In this document: positions 11,839 to 22,576 of the stretch, one piece after another
Layout: each line of letters opens with the position of its first letter
Numbering within the stretch: the stretch's first letter is position 1
Source: Pseudofabraea citricarpa
Lineage: Eukaryota; Ascomycota; Leotiomycetes; Helotiales; Dermateaceae
Direction: 5' to 3'
Assembly (NCBI GenBank): GCA_029641185.1
Contig: JAPWGK010000005.1
Coordinates: 1,240,001-1,304,000, forward strand
DNA length: 64,000 bases
Notes under the pieces: generated by a model
Told to the model about the DNA's origin: nothing
Databases searched by the model: none
The model's input: only the letters and a program-made list of their open reading frames with translations
Translations under genes and position numbers: made by a program

Positions 11839-12714
11839 GATGTCAGTATAAAAGAATTCGCCCATGGGAACGAGGATCAAGGATTTGATTTTGACCAAGA
11901 ACAAATACTGCGGGCATGGGATTCCTTAATCTTACCTGAATTGGGCGAGGAAGGGTTAATCATACGAGGGCTCTTCACGTGGTAGATAGATTCGCCTCTG
12001 AAGGAGGAAATATATGCCGAATTCGATATATTCCGCTATCACTTTCGTGCAACCAACGAGCGCAAGAAAATTAGCTGGCTATGAAATATATTCTTTTCCG
12101 TTACCCAGCAGCTAATAAGACAAGACCTAGCGTTATATGCTGTATACTGTGTCCCGACAAAGCCTGGCGGTTGGCGTTATACCCGTATTATGCAAAATAC
12201 TCGATACTATGCGAAAGCATATACTTTACCTACTTGGACCTGAATATTCTAGAAGTATTAGTAAATAGACGAGGAAAGAACATGATGCAAGGTATTATTT
12301 CGTTAGATATTAATAACGAACAAAATTACACATTCATTCTTCTAGGAATATAGCATAAACTTGGTGAATAATAGGAGCGAGTCAAGAGCAAACAAAGGTT
12401 TGGATTCGTCTTGTTTCGTCCACAAGATTACGGCACAGACCCTTTCTAGAGAAGATTCCGAACAGCTAGGAGTATCGTGGAAGCATATACCATGTCGACC
12501 GGGAGGTATACGGATCACGTTGCCGTCAATTCCATATGGAGCGACTAGCCCGACAACCAAAGTACGACGGATAATACTACCGTGGTTTATGGGTGTTCAG
12601 GCGGATGAGAATATGTTGGACAAGGCTTCTACAGGTGCTTTTGGAGTAATTCACCGACTCTTATCAACTATTATAAATCGTTTCTACTTTCAATTGGGAG
12701 GCTCCTTATGTTAA
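11839..12714 (+). pseudogene. Mutated relic of an unnamed fungal protein family
   Basis: Three blocks in changing frames still read as protein. Block 1 (from 11839) includes ILRAWDSLILPELGEEG and a RGLFTW stop IDSPL junction (TAG at 11983-11985). Block 2 (about 12235-12375) includes NMMQGIISLD and ends HKLGE followed by TAA TAG, where TGG TGG is likely. Block 3, shifted one base (12361-12714), includes WKHIPCRPGGIRITLP, then TTKVRR and LPWFMGVQ. From memory this resembles a family of large fungal hypothetical proteins with a W-x-HIPCRPG motif; I cannot name it. The stops fit C-to-T or G-to-A changes. The gene is non-functional. Confidence 0.6.
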
Positions 12715-12844
12715 TAGCATAGCTAGACTTTGTCGTTATATCCTCTATTCAGAGGTGATTATTTAGGTTTCTAGCCTCGGAACTACAGGCATGAATTCAC
12801 TTGTGAGAATTATACAAAAGTCAGTTGAGGCACCTTATGTTAAT
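12698..12844. repeat. 18-bp direct repeat pair, 129 bp apart
   Basis: GAGGCTCCTTATGTTAAT at 12698-12715 recurs with one mismatch at 12827-12844. The first copy overlaps the end of the relic gene. It may be the remains of a duplicated element end. Confidence 0.4.
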
Positions 12845-12902
12845 TGAACCGTCAGAATTCCCTAGTTATTTGGCTACGGTAAATATTCACATGAGAGTGA
12901 AC

Positions 12903-13055
12903 ATGGTATCCCTTCAAGTGGTATAATCGTATTTTGGCATACCGCTAGTATAAAACTGCTTTAAAAGTGCTAAATTCCGTGGTTGCGAGTGACGGCGGAT
13001 TATCTGATCTTTGTTGAACTGAAGTATGAAGCAAGACCACTCGAGCGGATACAGG
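12903..13055. repeat. Degraded dispersed repeat, copy A
   Basis: About 150 bp here align by eye with 25449-25591: a shared CCCTTCAAGTGGTA core, then AATCGTATTTT, TATAAAACTG, GCTAAAT and TGATCTT blocks in the same order and orientation. Differences are mostly transitions plus small indels. No transposase or reverse-transcriptase coding remains. It abuts the 3' end of the rhodopsin-like gene. Confidence 0.65.
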
Positions 13056-13131
13056 ATTATTCGCTCTCTCGGGTCAGGCGAGGCGTATATTACGTTGATG
13101 AATTAAAATTTCATTATTTAAGTAGTTATTA

Positions 13132-14286
13132 TTATACCACATCGGTTGCTATCGGATCTTGCGAGGATCTGTCTTTTCGCCGCAGAAATAAAGGTTTGGT
13201 TCCCGGTAACGAAGCACAGATGACTGCAGTTGTGATCTCGGCATCGCTCCAGATAGCTGCTGGGACATTCTGCCCTGCGTGTACACATGATATGTTAGCG
13301 GCCAAAAGCACGTTGACAGAAATTAAATGTTTGGCGTGACTTACTGGTGATGTCAAGAGAGTTCGCAGCTTCGAGGAGACTCTTGATACGTAATATCGTT
13401 ATTATGCACACACTTGCGAAGGTCAGCGATGGAACATCAAGCTTCTTGCGATGCAGAACCTACGCAAAACCCAAAGTAAACACGCAAAAGATTCCGACCT
13501 TCTCTCCCCTGCAGATTCGGAGGCGCGCTAATGTCGGCATCGGTATGACTAGAATTATGATATCTGTAACGATGTTTAGCTCGGAATAGGCGAGCCAAAA
13601 CAAATGCTTGTCGAAGCAGCTGCTCGCACGAGATGGATACCAAAAGCCGCTGATCGGATCGCAGAAGAAAATAGTGCCGAAGAAGGCGATCAGCCCGAAA
13701 ATAATGGTGAATACCGCCATGAATCGACAGAACCATATCAGCTTCGGCTTGGTGAGAAAGCGCAGGTACTGTACCAGGATCGAGATCTTCGTTGCGGTTA
13801 TTGCCGAGGTGTATCCTAATATGCTACACCAGAGATACTACAACAAAGTCAGAAATCATTCTACAATATTCCTGAAACGCTTGTGTCAAATACCTTTAGA
13901 AGTCGAGATACATCTTCTGGATCTACCTTCCCAATAGGTATTCCCAAGCCATTAGGGATTTCTGACGTGATGATTAGCAGTGGCTCGCACTCCCTCGTTC
14001 GAATGCTTACGAGCAACAACGAATCCCTGGCATGCAAGTAAGGAGACCTGAGAACCACAATTAGCAGGGATAATATTTCGGCTGCTGCTGAATTGCAGAT
14101 GATTTAATCCGCAGCCAGCGATGTTCAACCGACCAGAGCGAAAATAAGCAACCAATCATCCATACAGGCATTCCGCGAGATGTAGATCCTGGCAAAAATC
14201 CGCAGCCCCACTGCAACAACGGCGAGGCAAGAGAATATCACAGAGGTGGCAATGACGGCGATTTGGTCCGGGTTTGTGATTGCCAT
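13132..14286 (-). CDS. Fungal rhodopsin-like integral membrane protein (SAT4/PTH11-type domain), short C-terminus
   Basis: Six exons (14286-14134, 14047-14011, 13961-13894, 13837-13464, 13412-13345, 13274-13132) join in frame to 280 residues. The order matches the fungal rhodopsin-domain family (often called satratoxin SC1 protein 4-like or PTH11-like): VGLRIFARIYISR, MDDWLLIFAL, GKVDPEDVSRLLK, TKISILVQYLRF, FFCDPISGFW, TDIIILVIPMPTLARL, VGIFCVFTLGFA, then AIWSDAEITTAVICASLP. Seven membrane segments are expected. The first intron has a weak donor (GTCGGT), and an upstream exon (ATG near 14434) could add 12 residues. The chain ends soon after GTKPLF, whereas relatives usually have a long cytosolic tail; AT-rich repeat DNA follows at once, so truncation is likely. 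Members are receptors or of unknown role. Confidence 0.75.
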
Positions 14287-16349
14287 GCCTGCATTTCCTC
14301 ACGGTACATAGGAGCCAACGGCCCAAACTGGGGGTCTTTTCGCTTCTTGTAGAGAGTAATAAAATCTGGCACTTAACCAACTCACGTTCCTCTGTCCACG
14401 TCCTTGAACAAACAAACTTCATCCTTCAGCCATGGCCAGTTGTCTATTGGGGCAACGTTCGCGGCATGTCGGAATTCTGCTTCCTGGTGCTTCATCCGGC
14501 CATGTGCGCGGCCACTGTCCAGAAACGATTGGCAAAAGCTTAGTGGTCCTGAATCATGTCCAGTAAGCCCTAGCCCGTGCTATGCTGGAAGGCTGTTGGA
14601 CAAGCTATGCATGCTTTGACTTTGAACGACTGCTTCCCGGGTAGCCGAGCTCGCTAAACAAGAGTCTTGCGGTGCACCTACCTACGGTAGCTCGCTTTCA
14701 TGAAGCCAACGCGAGAATGACCCGGTATGAGCTGATTGATAACAGATCTCGGGCTTGACTTGACATCGATCAGATTTCATCGATGCTGTTCCAGACCTGC
14801 TCCAGTACCCCGAAAAGCTTATTTTCTTGAGCCGCTGAACACTGGGTCACAACTCCAAAGCACCACGAGAGAACCTTTCTACTATAGCATTGATCATATT
14901 GCGGACTCATCACAAGAACTAAACTGGTTCTCCAAAAAAAAGTGCTATCGTCTCTGTCGACTTATCAAGATTTACATCAAAGGCTCCACTAAAGCCTAAT
15001 CGAAGGTGACAGGTTTGTCGTCGTTCGCTCGTGCTTCTGCCGTTCTCCAAAGGACAAAGAAAATCGCAGCCTGTTGAAAACGAAAACTAGAGGAGCCTAT
15101 CCAGTTCTACAGGCGGCTGCTACTGCTGCTTGACTTGCTTCCTCGCTTTGCACCTACACGCCGTTCGTCTATTCAAGCTTGATTGTCGCCAGTCTGTTTC
15201 CACCAACACCGACGCGATGCGACCCCATACCCAGTGAAACGCCTCCCGTGGCCTTGACCACTATGTGCATTTGTCCTCTTGGCAAGTCCAATTGCCGGAT
15301 GTGGTGTACTGTATCTAATCGGCTTTGTGGAAGCGTCTCCGCATCTCCGCAATTCCCATATTGACTGCGATGAATGCATCCCATTAGACTGCACGCTGCA
15401 CCATTTAGCATTTCTGAGTATTGCACGGCTACAAATTTGTGCTTCCCGAGCTGCTTCGTTGGCCACAGTGAATAGCGCAACCAGCTGGCGGTTGATGGGA
15501 TACTTGGGTTGGAAGATTCTGTAGGCTACTATTGATTTGTCGTTGAACTGTTAATGAGTGAGAAGAGGCTTGATTCAAGCAACTTGGTAAAACTGACTAA
15601 TCTTTTTTCTGCTACGTACAAATTCAGACTAGAAGATCTGCAATTATGCACCCGCTCTCTTCCTCGCTACCTCTGTTTCTTCTCTACCATGCAATAGAAA
15701 CACTTTGAGGAAAGACAATGTTGCTCAGAGACTTCGCCATTTGGTATTCATTACCTTGTTTAGCCATGATTTATTCTCATTTCAGTTGCTCCCCCTTTTA
15801 TTTTTCGACTTTGCACCAACGTAGTTGAGAAATTATAAAATCTGTTTCTGCGGTTTAGTGTAGGAGGCCCAAATATCCGAACGACCTGCCGTTCTTGAAT
15901 CATTTAGCTTTTCGATGCTGTATGTATTGAGTAATTTTCAAATAAGAACTTAAGTAATCACTTTAGCATTACAAAATATGGTAAAGTTATTGAAAAGAAT
16001 TTGTTGTAACTGACCAAATACACGTCAGCTACCTACAACTTAGTTTTGGCGGCTTTTAGCAAAGCTATGCTTTATGTTCCATAATTGAGCCATATTTGAT
16101 GTGGAATGAAAGCATAAGTATTTGCAACATCGAGGAAGTGATTTGGTCGATTTTTCAACTTACTTCAATACCAATGGAAGTCAATGAGAACGAACAAGGA
16201 GGGAAGATGAAAAATCGAAGGCAGCTGATTGGAGGAAGTCTCAATCACGTGCTGGATCCTGAAATTTAACCTTGCCTCTTCGAGACGCAACAAAATGTAT
16301 GACCTCAAATCCTCAGCCTCGAATTTAGCACCGTACCAACAACATCGAT
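14287..16349. other. Intergenic
   Basis: No gene is supported. A moderately GC-rich patch at 15170-15530 is open in several frames on both strands without recognisable motifs. From 15540 to 16140 the DNA is AT-rich. The last 200 bp are the RSM22 5' region. Confidence 0.5.
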
Positions 16350-19148
16350 ATGTTGAATGCTCGGAAAATTCCCAAGGCGTGCCAGTCATGCCGCCTGCAC
16401 CTGCAGTCGCTCTTTGAGCATGGGTTTGCAACCTCTGCGACATCCAACTTTGTACGGTCCCGTCAATCTACGAGCACACGACTTCGTTCACGAACACCTG
16501 CAACACGATATTCCTCCCTCCGAACTTTCTCCACGACCATAATTCGCAAAGAAGAATTGCCGCAGGAGTCCTCTATCTCGGATCCAGTGGAGGTCGAGGC
16601 GATCGTGAGACGCGCGAGACAAACGTTCGGCCAGACTTTACCAAAAGATTATCTGTCTGATGAGGAGTACGTATTGTACGAGCGGTTATATGGGCCTCCG
16701 CTGCGCGAGACACAACCAGATGACTTGGAGCTACATGATCTAGAATGGGAGGATGGCGCTGCGGAAAGCCAGGGCCAGGCGCGCAATGTGCTTTTAAGGA
16801 GTAATGAGGACGGAGAATTTGAAGAGGTGGAATTGGACTCTGAACTTGGGTTCAAATCTACTGCCGATGTTTCTGATGAAGATCTTGCTGCTATGGGCGA
16901 ACAGAATTGGGCCGGGAAGGCTGCAGACCAGGAGTTGCAGGAGGACGAGTGGGAAGATGATGTTGCAGAAGACCAGGAGCAAACGGACATTGCTTCCATG
17001 CAGGAACAGCCAGATGGAAATTTCATGGGTGCAGATATCCCCGCAGAGTTGGGGCTTGAGAATTTTGACAACATGTCCGACGAAGAAATAGTCGAAGCGT
17101 TCATGAAGTACCCCGAGTTAGCCCAGGCCGTGCTTGCACAGGCACAGCAGATGGAAGCAGTTGAGGAAGAAGAATTTGAGGAGAGCGAAGAAGCCGAGGA
17201 AACTTCCGAACTGCAGACTGTGAACGTTACTGCCGCAGACCAAAGGGAATTCGATGCTTTACAAAGATTACGCAAAGATTTAGAGGCTTCGTTGGCTCGA
17301 CCTATCGAGGAAGAGGAGGAAATTGACGAAGAATACGAAGAAGAGGAAGAAGAGGAAGAATCTTATGAGGAGGAGGAAGAGTCGGAGAACATGGAACCAT
17401 ACATCAGTTCAGACGAAGCTCGAACGCACCCGAATACCATGATTGGTCGATCTGGAACGACTCCCAGTACGATTTATCTTCCCAAAGAAGAGTTTGTTAC
17501 CCCATTCACAGAAATCTTGGATAGAACGAATACAAAGCATTTGGCTGCAGCGGCCGAAAAGGCTTTCGGAGGCCCTGGCTTGCCATACTCGACCGCGACA
17601 CCAAATATTAAAAAGGAGGTCCATCAAAAGCACATTGGACTGGAAGCAGGTCAGCACAGAATGAGTGAGATTGAGGCTGATGCATACATTTCAAGTGTGT
17701 TGCCAGCAACATATGCTACTGTTGTCGGTACTCTAGTCGAAGTTAGGAAGCGTCTCGGAAGCCCCTGGATTCGCAGTCTTCTTTCTAAATCAGGCGGAGA
17801 AGGCCCACGAGTTTTGGATGCTGGAGCTGGAGGCGTTGGTGCTATGGCATGGAGAGAAATGCTCAAGGCTGAATGGGGGGTTTTGAAGGACGATGGCATC
17901 GTATCCGGAAAGGTGCCCCCGCCTGGAAAGACTACAGTACTTATTGGGTCCGACTCCCTACGACATCGAATATCGAAATTGCTCGATAACACTACTTTCT
18001 TACCTCGCCTTCCGGATTATATACACTCATCCAATTCTGAAGCTCACTTGGATGGTGCTCCAGCGCAGGCGCATAAAGTCTATGACATTATCATCGCCCC
18101 ACATACTCTTTTCCCTTTGAAAGAAGACTTTCGACGCAAACATATGGTCCGCAATCTTTGGTCTATGCTTGATCCTAATGGTGGAGTTTTGATCCTCATC
18201 GAGAAGGGCGTACCTCGTGGTTTTGAAGCCATTGCAGGTGCTCGCCAAATGCTCCTTGATAATCACATCTCATCTCCAGAATCCCCGACGATTGCGACCG
18301 AAACGCAATCGAAAGAAGATATTGGACCAACCATCGAAAAGGAGGAGGGGATGATTATTGCTCCCTGCACCAATCATACAAAGTGTCCGATGTATCTCAC
18401 GCCAGGTCTGACTACTGGCAGAAAGGACTTTTGTCACTTTGAGCAGCGTTATGTGCGCCCAAAATATCTCCAGCAAATCATTGGTGCAACACACCGAAAT
18501 CACGAAGATGTTAAGTATAGTTACGTTGCTGTTAGACGCGGCAAGGACTTGCGAAAGGGACCTGAGCCGTTTGTCCAGGGTGAAGTGGCCACTCTCCAAT
18601 CATTTGCCGGGTTTGAGGAGCAGGCGCCTTCAATTGAATCGGCCGAGGATCAGACTCCATCAATTGAAGCAGTCAAGGATGCCGAAGAGAGCGGGGTAAA
18701 TGCCAAGTTTCACTCACTTGCAGTTCCTCGAGTCTTGACATCAGCTCTGAAACGGACTGGTCATGTCTCAATGGATGTATGTACTCCGTCTGGAAAGCTT
18801 GAGCGCTGGACGGTCCCCAAGAGCTTCAGCAAACAGGCATATCGCGATGCGCGCAAAGTCAACTGGGGTGATCTATGGGCATTGGGAGCAAAGACTCGAG
18901 TTCCACGCGAGCCACGTTTGGGAAAGGGGAAGGCCGTTGGGAAGACTGGTCTGAAGGGTATCCGCGACGGGAAAATGGGCAAGGGTGGGAAGAAGGTACG
19001 AAAAAACAATTTTGATATTATGATGGGTGCCGAGGGCATGGTGGGGTTGAAGCATCAGAAGAAGAAGTACAACAAAACTCCAGAGAAGAGGACAAAGGGT
19101 GGAAGAAAACCGAAGTTTGATGAACCAATTGGGGAGAATGACTTGTAA
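16350..19148 (+). CDS. RSM22: Mitochondrial small-ribosomal-subunit assembly factor Rsm22 (METTL17 family)
   Basis: The product is a 932-residue single-exon protein of the Rsm22/METTL17 methyltransferase-like family, which acts on the mitochondrial small ribosomal subunit. The N-terminus is Arg/Ser-rich with no acidic residues for about 50 residues, a mitochondrial presequence. The family domain follows the LPKDYLSDEEYVLYERLYGP element (about 95-115). A long acidic insert (about 120-370) has runs of Glu/Asp. The SAM-fold glycine motif VLDAGAGGVGAM is near residue 488. A Cys group (C673, C679, C695 in CTNHTKCPMY and DFCHFEQRY) matches the metal or Fe-S ligands described for METTL17. The C-terminus is very basic, fit for rRNA contact. 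The yeast protein is about 300 residues shorter, the difference being mainly the acidic insert and tail. Confidence 0.92.
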   Translation: MLNARKIPKACQSCRLHLQSLFEHGFATSATSNFVRSRQSTSTRLRSRTPATRYSSLRTFSTTIIRKEELPQESSISDPVEVEAIVRRARQTFGQTLPKDYLSDEEYVLYERLYGPPLRETQPDDLELHDLEWEDGAAESQGQARNVLLRSNEDGEFEEVELDSELGFKSTADVSDEDLAAMGEQNWAGKAADQELQEDEWEDDVAEDQEQTDIASMQEQPDGNFMGADIPAELGLENFDNMSDEEIVEAFMKYPELAQAVLAQAQQMEAVEEEEFEESEEAEETSELQTVNVTAADQREFDALQRLRKDLEASLARPIEEEEEIDEEYEEEEEEEESYEEEEESENMEPYISSDEARTHPNTMIGRSGTTPSTIYLPKEEFVTPFTEILDRTNTKHLAAAAEKAFGGPGLPYSTATPNIKKEVHQKHIGLEAGQHRMSEIEADAYISSVLPATYATVVGTLVEVRKRLGSPWIRSLLSKSGGEGPRVLDAGAGGVGAMAWREMLKAEWGVLKDDGIVSGKVPPPGKTTVLIGSDSLRHRISKLLDNTTFLPRLPDYIHSSNSEAHLDGAPAQAHKVYDIIIAPHTLFPLKEDFRRKHMVRNLWSMLDPNGGVLILIEKGVPRGFEAIAGARQMLLDNHISSPESPTIATETQSKEDIGPTIEKEEGMIIAPCTNHTKCPMYLTPGLTTGRKDFCHFEQRYVRPKYLQQIIGATHRNHEDVKYSYVAVRRGKDLRKGPEPFVQGEVATLQSFAGFEEQAPSIESAEDQTPSIEAVKDAEESGVNAKFHSLAVPRVLTSALKRTGHVSMDVCTPSGKLERWTVPKSFSKQAYRDARKVNWGDLWALGAKTRVPREPRLGKGKAVGKTGLKGIRDGKMGKGGKKVRKNNFDIMMGAEGMVGLKHQKKKYNKTPEKRTKGGRKPKFDEPIGENDL

Positions 19149-19604
19149 GACTTGTAAAAAAAAAACCCAAAAGTGGCGGGCAGGTTGGATTCTAGCCATG
19201 GGCATGTAGGAAAATGGGTGTACAACATATGTGTGGGTTGGGCATTGTATTGTATCATGTAAGGATCTCAGCTCCTTTCGGTAATCACTTGTACATTTAT
19301 CAGAAAAAAATTTACCTCCTTCATTCCTGGCGCGCTCGTCTATTGAAGACACTGGAATTCTTCGCGTGCTCATATAATCAACCATCATCCGCCACCTCGC
19401 GACAGAACTTGTCACCAACAGTATTTCTATTATTTTAATATCATCACGAATGTGATCAGTCAAGAATATCTACCAGGATCGATTTCACAACTTTACCATT
19501 CAGCCTATCCTTAATCAAAAGTCAAAGACCAGGAAGCACAACAACGACACCAAAAGCCCATCCGCCCTTTCGCCGAAGATTCTCCAACAACCAGACAGAA
19601 CAAA

Positions 19605-19868
19605 ATGGACGAGGCATCCGCATCATTCTCGAATCTTCCCACGACATGGAAAACCGCCATTGCCGTCATGGCATTCGTGCTGGTGGTGACATTGTGCGCT
19701 CTCGCTATGCTCGCTTGTTATACCCGCCGCATGCGCATTGTCGCCGCGAGGAAGAGTGTCAGGCTCGCGAGTCTCAACACGGAATATGGCGGCGACGATG
19801 GGGAGAGTGGGTTTAAACGAGTGAATGGAAGGCTTGTTGAGCGCGAAGTAGGGGGAAGGCATTTGTGA
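19605..19868 (+). CDS. Small single-pass membrane protein, unknown function
   Basis: The product is an 87-residue protein from ATG 19605. It has a short Ser-rich N-terminus, one strong hydrophobic segment (about 18-40, AIAVMAFVLVVTLCALAML), then a basic CYTRRMRIVAARK stretch and a polar tail. The positive residues after the segment predict the tail is cytosolic. There is no signal-peptide cleavage site. The 5' leader is pyrimidine/AC-rich as expected for fungal promoters. No domain is recognised. Confidence 0.6.
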   Translation: MDEASASFSNLPTTWKTAIAVMAFVLVVTLCALAMLACYTRRMRIVAARKSVRLASLNTEYGGDDGESGFKRVNGRLVEREVGGRHL

Positions 19869-21717
19869 TTTCTTCTGTGTTCGTGTTTATTTATTATTCA
19901 AGGGTTTTGCCAACGGATAGTGGGATTGGAGGCTTTGGAGTCTGGGGTTTTGCTTGAATGTGTGGTTGGAGATCGGTCTTATGAAGTTTGGTTTTTTGGG
20001 GAAGTGGTTTTTTGGGGAAGGGGTGTTTTGGTGTCTGCAGTAACGAATTTGATGAATTGGAATTTTTGGTATTGGCACGCGCTTACAAGACCTTGCATTC
20101 AACTGGGTTTCTTCTTGATGAGGTCCTGATGTGTGGTGGTACGCAATATTGAAGGCGGGCATGATAATGGATGCAATCCGTCAAGTTCTCAGGTAAGCCA
20201 GAGTAGAGCAGTTGACTTTGGACAATCCCTATTTCTTTAGTACAATATGTTTTCATCCTGACTCCTAATTTTTCGCGCTTGTTTCTTATTGGAATCAGCA
20301 TATAGGTCAAACTATCTCTTTTAGAAGTGGTAAGAAACAAAATTACTAAATCTGATAGAACGTGACTGTCACAGCACAGAAAATTATCAGGATATCTTAG
20401 TAAAGCAGCTGTGTTACACTCACACTAAATCATAGCACGTTTAAAGCAGTGGGAGGACTTCTGTCGTGAACAGCGGTGGATTCAAGAGTGTTTATAAGTG
20501 TTCATAATACTGGTACTACAATCTGTGTCAGCAAGTCCCATATAATCTAAGCGAGTTTGTCATCACCATTCAGCATTTTGTCAACTCAAATCTGACGACA
20601 ACATGTACTACCTGACTTGCCATCTGATTCAAATATTTCTCGGGACTTTATAAAGCCACAGTCACATAAATGAATAATACTACACTAACTTGAGGGGGTT
20701 TCTATACTTGTTGATAGATAGCAATGTCTTAATTTTAGGGTTTCTCGAGAGAATAAAATAATCGAATCGATTTAGGCAGTAGATCAAGACGGCAATGTTA
20801 ACCTCATTTCATTAGGATTGTTACTCTTAATTTTTTCGGTGTTAATTCAGAGTAACTTTTCGCAATAGAGCTGAGCTTCATGTACCACGGCGGTGTGTCG
20901 AGTTTACAACCACCCTTTTACTTTGTACGAAAACAAAATGTTGGCACACCTTATCTGACGTGCCTGAGATCCAGCCCATCGGCTTTCGGGACTTCTCACA
21001 ATGATTGGTGCGAACAATATCGAAATCCGTCGATGTGCTTGGGTCAAGAAGTTCTAAGGCCTTGGCATGCGGTTACTCATCACGCGAATCGACAGCAAGG
21101 TCGATCATGGGTAAGCCTGTCCCCGCTTTGTCAACTTGGTCATCAGCCTCAACCCTCGCAAGCCGTTATATGCCCCGCACAACAGACTGCCGGAACCTAA
21201 TCATCTCGTATTGTAATGTGGCTGCCGTCGCTTAGGGTGATTCAGTGGGAGAGCTTTCGGGTAAGCTCAGTCGTTACTAAGCCTCGTACAGTATGCATAG
21301 AACAAGCGAGAGTACCGATGTCGCCCAAATTTTAAACCATTACCTGCAGTTATACAAAACGTATTACTAGTCAGTATGGTATTATTATCAAATGATTTGA
21401 AAGGTGGGACAACGCAGCCGTCAGCACAATTTCTCAGTTCAAAGCACCCAACAATGGGATCTCGGACGCACGATTACTACCTTGCTCATTTGTGGATATG
21501 CAGCGGAACCTGATTACTACCTTGTCAGAATAATTATCAAATTTGAGCTTTGGCTTAGCAGATTGTCGACCAAGGATATATGAGAGATATTGGAGGCAAC
21601 ACAAAAGTATAAAGAGAAGCAGGAAACTCTTCAGTTTCATTCCTCATCCGCAGCTTCCCTATCCAGCTCTCATCTACTCAACAGACCTCTCTCGAGTCTT
21701 CTCAGCCTTTCGTCAAT
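19869..21717. other. Intergenic, partly AT-rich
   Basis: 20,340-20,870 is AT-rich without coding signal. A GC-richer island at 20,880-21,240 is open in several frames but gives no motif. The last 100 bp hold the promoter of the isochorismatase-like gene. Confidence 0.5.
21608..21613 (+). promoter_or_regulatory. Putative TATA box of the isochorismatase-like gene
   Basis: TATAAA lies 105 bp upstream of the ATG at 21718, with a pyrimidine-rich leader between (CTCTCATCTACTC type). Confidence 0.45.
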
Positions 21718-22576
21718 ATGAAGTTCCAAGCTATCACCGCTCTATCCTTGGCAGCAATTGCCACTGCCACCGACTTCACCTTCGAGAGACTTGACAAGAA
21801 CAACGCCGTAAGCTCTTCAGTGAAGTTATGATTGCCACTTATTGATATTTTGTCAGGCTCTCCTCGTTGTTGACCACCAAATTGGTCTTTCTTCCTTGGT
21901 CCGCGATTTCGGCGTTGTGGAGTTCCGCAACAGTATCCTCGCTCATGCTGCTCTCGGAGACCTCTTCAACCTGCCAACAATATTGACCACCTCTGCTCAA
22001 ACCGGTATGTTCTTCTAATCCATAAGTTAGAATCAGGCTAACCTTAAAAGGACCCAACGGTCAGCTTCCGAAAGAGATCATTGAGTTGCACCCCACCGCA
22101 CCTTTCATTAAGCGTAACGGCGAGGTCGATGCTTGGGACAACGCAGAGTTCCGTGCTGCTGTTGAAGCTACCAACAAGACCCAGATCATCCTTGCTGGCA
22201 TCACGACTGATGTTTGCACTTCATTTCTTGCTCTCTCTCTCCGTGAGGCTGGCTACTCTGTCTGGGCCAACACCGAAGCTAGCGGTACCTTCAATGAGAA
22301 GTTGGCTTTCGATGCCAACCGCAAGATGGAACAAGCTGGTGTTCACCTCCTTGGTATGTTCGCTATTACCATGGACTTGATGCGAGATTGGAGAAATACC
22401 CCAGGTACCCTTGAAGTCTTGCCTTTCTTAGACACGTAAGCACACCTCCAAATTCATACTGCATGCATATGCTCATTCCGAATAGTTACCTCCCTGATTA
22501 TTCTATTGTCGCTCGCGCCCACGGAAACGCTATCGAGAATGGTACCCTCGTCCCTGGAGAGGAACCGTTGTTGTAA
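21718..22576 (+). CDS. Secreted isochorismatase-like cysteine hydrolase
   Basis: Four exons (21718-21807, 21857-22004, 22051-22435, 22486-22576) join to 237 residues. The N-terminus MKFQAITALSLAAIATA is a clear signal peptide and is unusual for this normally cytosolic fold. The mature part has the catalytic triad of isochorismatase-like hydrolases: Asp36 in LLVVDHQ, a likely Lys100 in FIKR, and Cys135 in GITTDVCTS. The closest style is the YcaC/nicotinamidase-like branch (LREAGYSVW, later MDLMRDW). The reaction is not known; isochorismate, N-carbamoyl compounds or another amide are possible. Some plant-pathogen isochorismatases act as secreted effectors against salicylate signalling, but that role here is only a hypothesis. 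Confidence 0.85.

Noticed and set aside
14156..14422. 88-codon minus ORF as a separate gene
   Set aside because: It overlaps exon 1 of the rhodopsin-like gene in another frame; at most its 5' part is an extra first exon.
16649..17275. 208-codon antisense ORF, Ser-rich
   Set aside because: It is the mirror of the Glu/Asp-rich codons of RSM22 (GAA/GAG antisense gives TTC/CTC), not a gene.
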